A stretch of DNA of 64,000 nt from Acanthacorydalis orientalis (Eukaryota > Arthropoda > Insecta > Megaloptera > Corydalidae): contig CM068315.1 in the NCBI GenBank assembly GCA_034766995.1, forward strand, positions 7,501,796 to 7,565,795. Reading direction: 5' to 3'. A model generated the notes under the pieces. That model had not been told where the DNA came from. It worked only from the letters and a program-made list of their open reading frames with translations, and ran no database searches. The first letter of the stretch is position 1. Each line of letters begins with the position of its first letter. Positions 60,116 through 64,000 of the stretch are shown here, one piece after another. The position numbers were made by a program, and so were the translations under genes.

Positions 60116-60419
60116 TTAAGTTAGAATAATGCAAAAGATGTCTTCTTCTTTTTCAATAACAATATTTTCATTTTGTGACGTTTTGAGAGTACGAAAATAT
60201 TCATGGAAAACTGGCGGAATGTACGATAACAAATCCATTATATCCCGATGGTTTTCCTTTGTAAGTGTTCGAATACTCGTATAAAGTGAAAATAATTTAT
60301 TTTTTTCATATATTTTCGGTCTTTCTTTTTTAGGCGAAAGATCTAAAATCTGAAATTCTACAGTATCATCTAAAGATGTTTCATAAAACATCTGATAAAG
60401 GACATCTTTTAGAAATCTG
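60116..60419 (-). CDS. Unrecognised minus-strand open frame, about 100 codons
   Basis: The frame is open from the codon after a stop at about 60420 down to 60116, with an ATG at 60391 giving 91 residues. The product is charged and protein-like: FLKDVLYQMFYETSLDDTVE, DLSPKKERPKIYEKNK, TLTKENHRDIMDLLSY then IPPVFHEYFRTLKTSQNENI. It has no Tyr-Ile repeat bias. The LLSYIPPVFHEYFRTL segment looks like the C-terminal helix of some transposon-associated or regulatory proteins, but I cannot name it. It could be a last exon, or a fragment of an unrecognised transposon. Confidence 0.35.
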
Positions 60420-61402
60420 ATCCATTATATTTTTAAGCAATAAACAGAATCTCACTTAGTATTTTTTGTTTTTTTGTAATTTATTTCTCTAGAGATTTTG
60501 TTTTCTAATAACAATATAATTGTTCGTTTGAGAGCTTTAAGTAAAGAATTGGACTTAACTTAAGAGTTATTTATCTTGAAAATAAATATAATTTTATACA
60601 AAAATCAGATAAGTACATGAATTTTTCCAGAAAAACAAAGTATACCGAAAAGTAAGTGACTTAGTCCACTATCAAAATAAAAGAAAAACAGAATTATGTT
60701 TACCGACCAACTTTGCAGTCATTAAACCGATACTTTTTTATTTTTTTTCTAAGTTCCTCTAGATTATTAAAATATAAATAATTCTAATACAAAATCAATC
60801 ATAAAATCTGTTTTTTCAATTTTTTGACTTAGTCCACTATCATAATTACAGGCACATATATAGATAGTTCTTTTTATCCGATAATAATTTGTATCAAAAA
60901 TGTATATTTTATACTAACCCTAAAACAATTTTCTCATAGAATAAAATTATAAAAATACAAAATCAAAAACTATTTGCTCGTGTATGCCAATTTCTAGAAT
61001 ACCCCTAATGTTTTTTTACGAATTGTTTATAAGTAGATTTACTTTTTTCTAAAAAATATGTAAAAAATTAAAAGCAATGAATACCTTGAATGCATTTTTA
61101 AGAATGTTCTTGTAAGTACATATTTGAAAAAATATTTGTTTCTAGTAGATGATAATCTCAATAAATGTGAGAGTAGATTAGTATCTTGTTTCCATTTAAG
61201 TATTTATTGTTACATGTAACATGTGTGGTCGAGAGTTGTCATGAAGAAGATTTGTCATAGACGATGTCACTGATATAAGAGCTTTAAACATTTTTTTTTT
61301 AAAAGTTAATTTTTAAATTTTATGCTAATACTTTTTAACTAATAATCTTATTACATTTAATTAAAAAATAGTGAATAAAAATTAAAACTTAAACTGTTTT
61401 TA
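60420..61402. other. A+T-rich DNA, nothing recognised
   Basis: ACTTAGTCCACTATCA occurs twice (60659-60674 and 60827-60842), about 170 bp apart; otherwise featureless. Confidence 0.45.
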
Positions 61403-61651
61403 CTAGGTTGATAGAAAAATAATTGCGGTTTGTGTTCTTTAAATTTCTATACATTTTTTAAGTGATTTTATTTAAGTGGTCCAAATCTGTTGAATGACTA
61501 ACGTCTAACTTTTGTGCAAGCTTGCATAAAGTTATGCGTTAGTCATCTAATAGTTCTGGACCACTTAAGTCAGCTAGGAAAATCAAAAAAGCTATAATTG
61601 TATATGAATTTAAAGGTCATAAACCAGAATATTTTTTTCTATCGACCTAAT
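61403..61651. mobile_element. Fold-back mariner derivative, copy H
   Basis: 249 bp with TA at 61401-61402 and 61652-61653. Both halves derive from the 3' end of the mariner seen in copies A to G, in opposite orientation: TTAAGTGGTCCAAATCTGTTG...GACTAACG on the left mirrors CGTTAGTCATCTAATAGTTC...ACCACTTAA on the right, around a perfect TGCAAGCTTGCA centre at 61515-61526. The whole element can form one long hairpin. It encodes nothing. Confidence 0.85.
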
Positions 61652-61653
61652 AT

Positions 61654-63354
61654 TTAAAGTTAGAACGGTGTTCTTATTAAAATAAAAAAATACATTTTCT
61701 ATAAACACAAAGCTGTAGCTTAAAATAATACCCTGTTTTTTAAAACTATAAATCCAACTTTTTCTGTGCTTTGGCTTTCTGAAAATTATTGCATCAGCGT
61801 CGAAATTCTTGTAAGATACACCCAAAAATGATCAATAATGATTTATTTAACATTTTTGATAAAACAATTTTTTTGTAGGCAGATTGCAGGGCTAGAAAAA
61901 AAATTATTTGTAAAACATAAATCAAAAATTGCCAAGTCATAATATACTATTTTTACAAAACTGTAATAGAATGTCATTTTGATTAAAATGAGGATGACGT
62001 GTTTCAGGTGTTGAGGGACTATTTAAATAACAAGATGCATTGTTCTTTATTAGAATACTTTTTCTTCAAATTTTGCTTATCAGTATAACCTTCTAAAAAT
62101 CATCATTTTTATCATTTTATCATTGTTTTATCATCTTTATGCATTCTAGAAGTCAAAAAGAGAAGTTTAGAAAATGTCTTAGAAGAGAATGTTTTTATTA
62201 GATATTAAAAAATATAAAGTCTCATTTAAAAAAGTAAATAAATTTTAAAATAACATTAAAAAAGATGCATTGTCATAAATGTTCTTTATAACAAGTATAC
62301 TTAAATAATTGTCATAACATTCATTTTAAAGTGGAATAAATAGATAAGAAGATATAAATTATTGAAAATATATGTACATTTTTACTATATATTTTTATAA
62401 CATAACGTAATTAAAATCAAAATGAAAAGATCTCGAAAAGTAGCCAAGTGTTAAACTTTGGTATAAATTTATCATATAAATCTATAAAAAAATCCATTTT
62501 ACTTCAAAACATTTTTTTTAATTATTTTCAAACGCTAAATACTTTTAATTTGTGTCAGTTTAAATGTAAATGTATTTATAGAATGTAAAAAAATATATTT
62601 ACGAGGACAGAAATGTCTTATTCTTGTCTTAAAAAATAAATTACGTCATAAAATTCCCTAAATGTCTTAAAATGTATTATTATATTTCTATTACTATCTT
62701 TGTAATTTTATGAACATTTTTAATTAAACGAATCTCTTATTAATTAAAAAAACATGGTATTTAAAAACCAGTGTACTGTTTTTTTTATATGAAATTCTGA
62801 TTAACATATCATATTTTTTTTATTTTTTTCTAGAGGTAAAAGGTTAAAATATTTTCTTACAACTTGTATATATGAATTCATTACTGTTATCTAATACATA
62901 AACATGAACCATATCATTACAATAAACATGTCATTAATTAAAATTAAAACAAAGATCATAACTTGGTAACATCCTTTTGGCTCACCTATATGCACAAGAA
63001 GTTCAAATAACACATATTGAAATTTTCGTGAGAACAGAATATTATTAAATGTTTGCTTTAGTGAAATAACCGGTACAAATTGAAACTGTGTTCGCTGTAA
63101 TTTATTGTTATCGTCGAACCTTCATTAGAAGTTTAAAATAACTAGGAAATATTCTTGTTCATACATAAATTAAGCTGTGTGAATAAAATGTCCATTCTTC
63201 GATTTAACTATTTGTACGTTGAATTTGAAATATATTTTTAATTAATTTAATGGGATTTAAAATAATTTATGTTTGTAAAATAATCATTTCGATCAAGAAT
63301 TTAAATTGTAGATAAAATTTTTATTACAATCACTGGCATATCATTTATTTAATC
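61654..63354. other. A+T-rich DNA with a dispersed repeat piece
   Basis: 61795-61895 resembles 1045-1150. The frame at 61610-61825 overlaps copy H and is not a gene. Confidence 0.45.
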
Positions 63355-63390
63355 CACACACACACACTTACACATACATACACACACATA

Positions 63391-63423
<33 letters not shown>
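63355..63423. repeat. (CA)n(TA)n array
   Basis: Mixed AC/ACAT run then about 30 bp of TA. Confidence 0.9.
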
Positions 63424-64000
63424 GGAATTTTATTTCTAACTGCCTGTAAGTACACATATAAAATGAAAAATATGTTTTCAGTGAATATTAGTACAGTTAA
63501 TTCTTAATTTTTAGTATTTTCTAAATCAAAAATAATTTTGCACAAAGATATTAAATAAATTCGAATTTTAGAAATTATTTAATTATTCAGATTTTGATAA
63601 CATATTTATTATGGGTAAAAATACAATATTTTCCGTTTATTTCCATTGAACGACCTTACAATAATAAACTTCATGCTGTTTTTTTAGTATTCTAATTCGC
63701 AGAAGTATACTTTAAAGTAAACGAAATATACATGTGTATAAGTATTTTTCTCTGTTAATTTAAGTTTATACAAATTATAGAAAATAATGTCAAACGCAGA
63801 AGTGTTTAAGTCGCTATTCACAAAATAAAAACTGTTTCTTTGGATTATAAAATGTCAAATATCGAATAAAATAAATATTATCTTTTTATTGGTTTAACTT
63901 CAGTTTTATTAAAAAGAATATATAGAAGAAAGTTACTTATTTTATTAAAACTTAATGTAGTAAACTTTTTCTAGATTACTCCTCTCACATTAGAAAGTAG
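63424..64000. other. A+T-rich DNA to the window end
   Basis: Nothing recognised. Confidence 0.5.

Noticed and set aside
61610..61825. 71-codon minus frame
   Set aside because: It runs into the terminal repeat of the fold-back mariner copy and has no known motif.

Overview
The window is non-coding, strongly A+T-rich DNA of an animal, most likely an insect. Three things point there: Tc1/mariner, hAT and piggyBac-like elements with an RTE-type LINE fragment, dozens of long (TA)n microsatellites, and short exon-like blocks with metazoan splice signals. There are no bacterial-type genes, operons, rRNA, convincing tRNA or CRISPR arrays. I cannot name the species.

Host genes. The best host feature is one internal exon on the + strand, 35209-35338: polypyrimidine tract and AG, 43 open codons, then a GTGAGT donor. 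I do not recognise its protein. Weaker exon candidates lie at 13725-13772 (+), 14311-14375 (+), 25901-25930 (-) and 27087-27140 (+). Promoter-like islands of higher sequence complexity lie at 2340-2880, 14130-14720 and 27055-27330. Most of the window probably lies within introns or between genes.

Mobile elements, left to right: DNA-binding-domain-only mariner (23-583); hAT with a nested TTAA-flanked piggyBac-like element (3354-4899); possible piggyBac end and GC-rich block (about 5800-5970); a 0.7-kb DDE element with 40-bp inverted ends (7473-8166); DBD-only mariner copies (11020-11577, 12783-13020); a second mariner lineage (15099-15238, 15394-16432); a third mariner lineage (20027-21004); an RTE LINE interrupted by a TTAA MITE (23573-24425); a mariner-like 0.5-kb element (24476-24965); DBD-only fragment (30927-31208); Tc1 pseudogene (37945-38555); RTE 3' end (39660-39764); DBD-only copy (43855-44399); second-lineage mariner inside a (TA)n array (46934-47731); a fused second-lineage/mauritiana-type remnant (53895-54600); DBD-only copies (55665-56261, 58167-58709) and a fold-back derivative (61403-61651). 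Every transposase or reverse transcriptase is broken or truncated.

Most notable pattern: one mariner family has at least eight copies that keep terminal inverted repeats but, where the interior survives, only the N-terminal DNA-binding domain, with two different deletion breakpoints just after that domain. A second mariner lineage shows the opposite deletion: two copies keep the catalytic region and lack the DNA-binding region. Many of these elements sit in or beside (TA)n arrays. TTAA-specific elements are also diverse, with two nested inside other transposons. All assignments rest on reading the sequence by eye; no database search was run.
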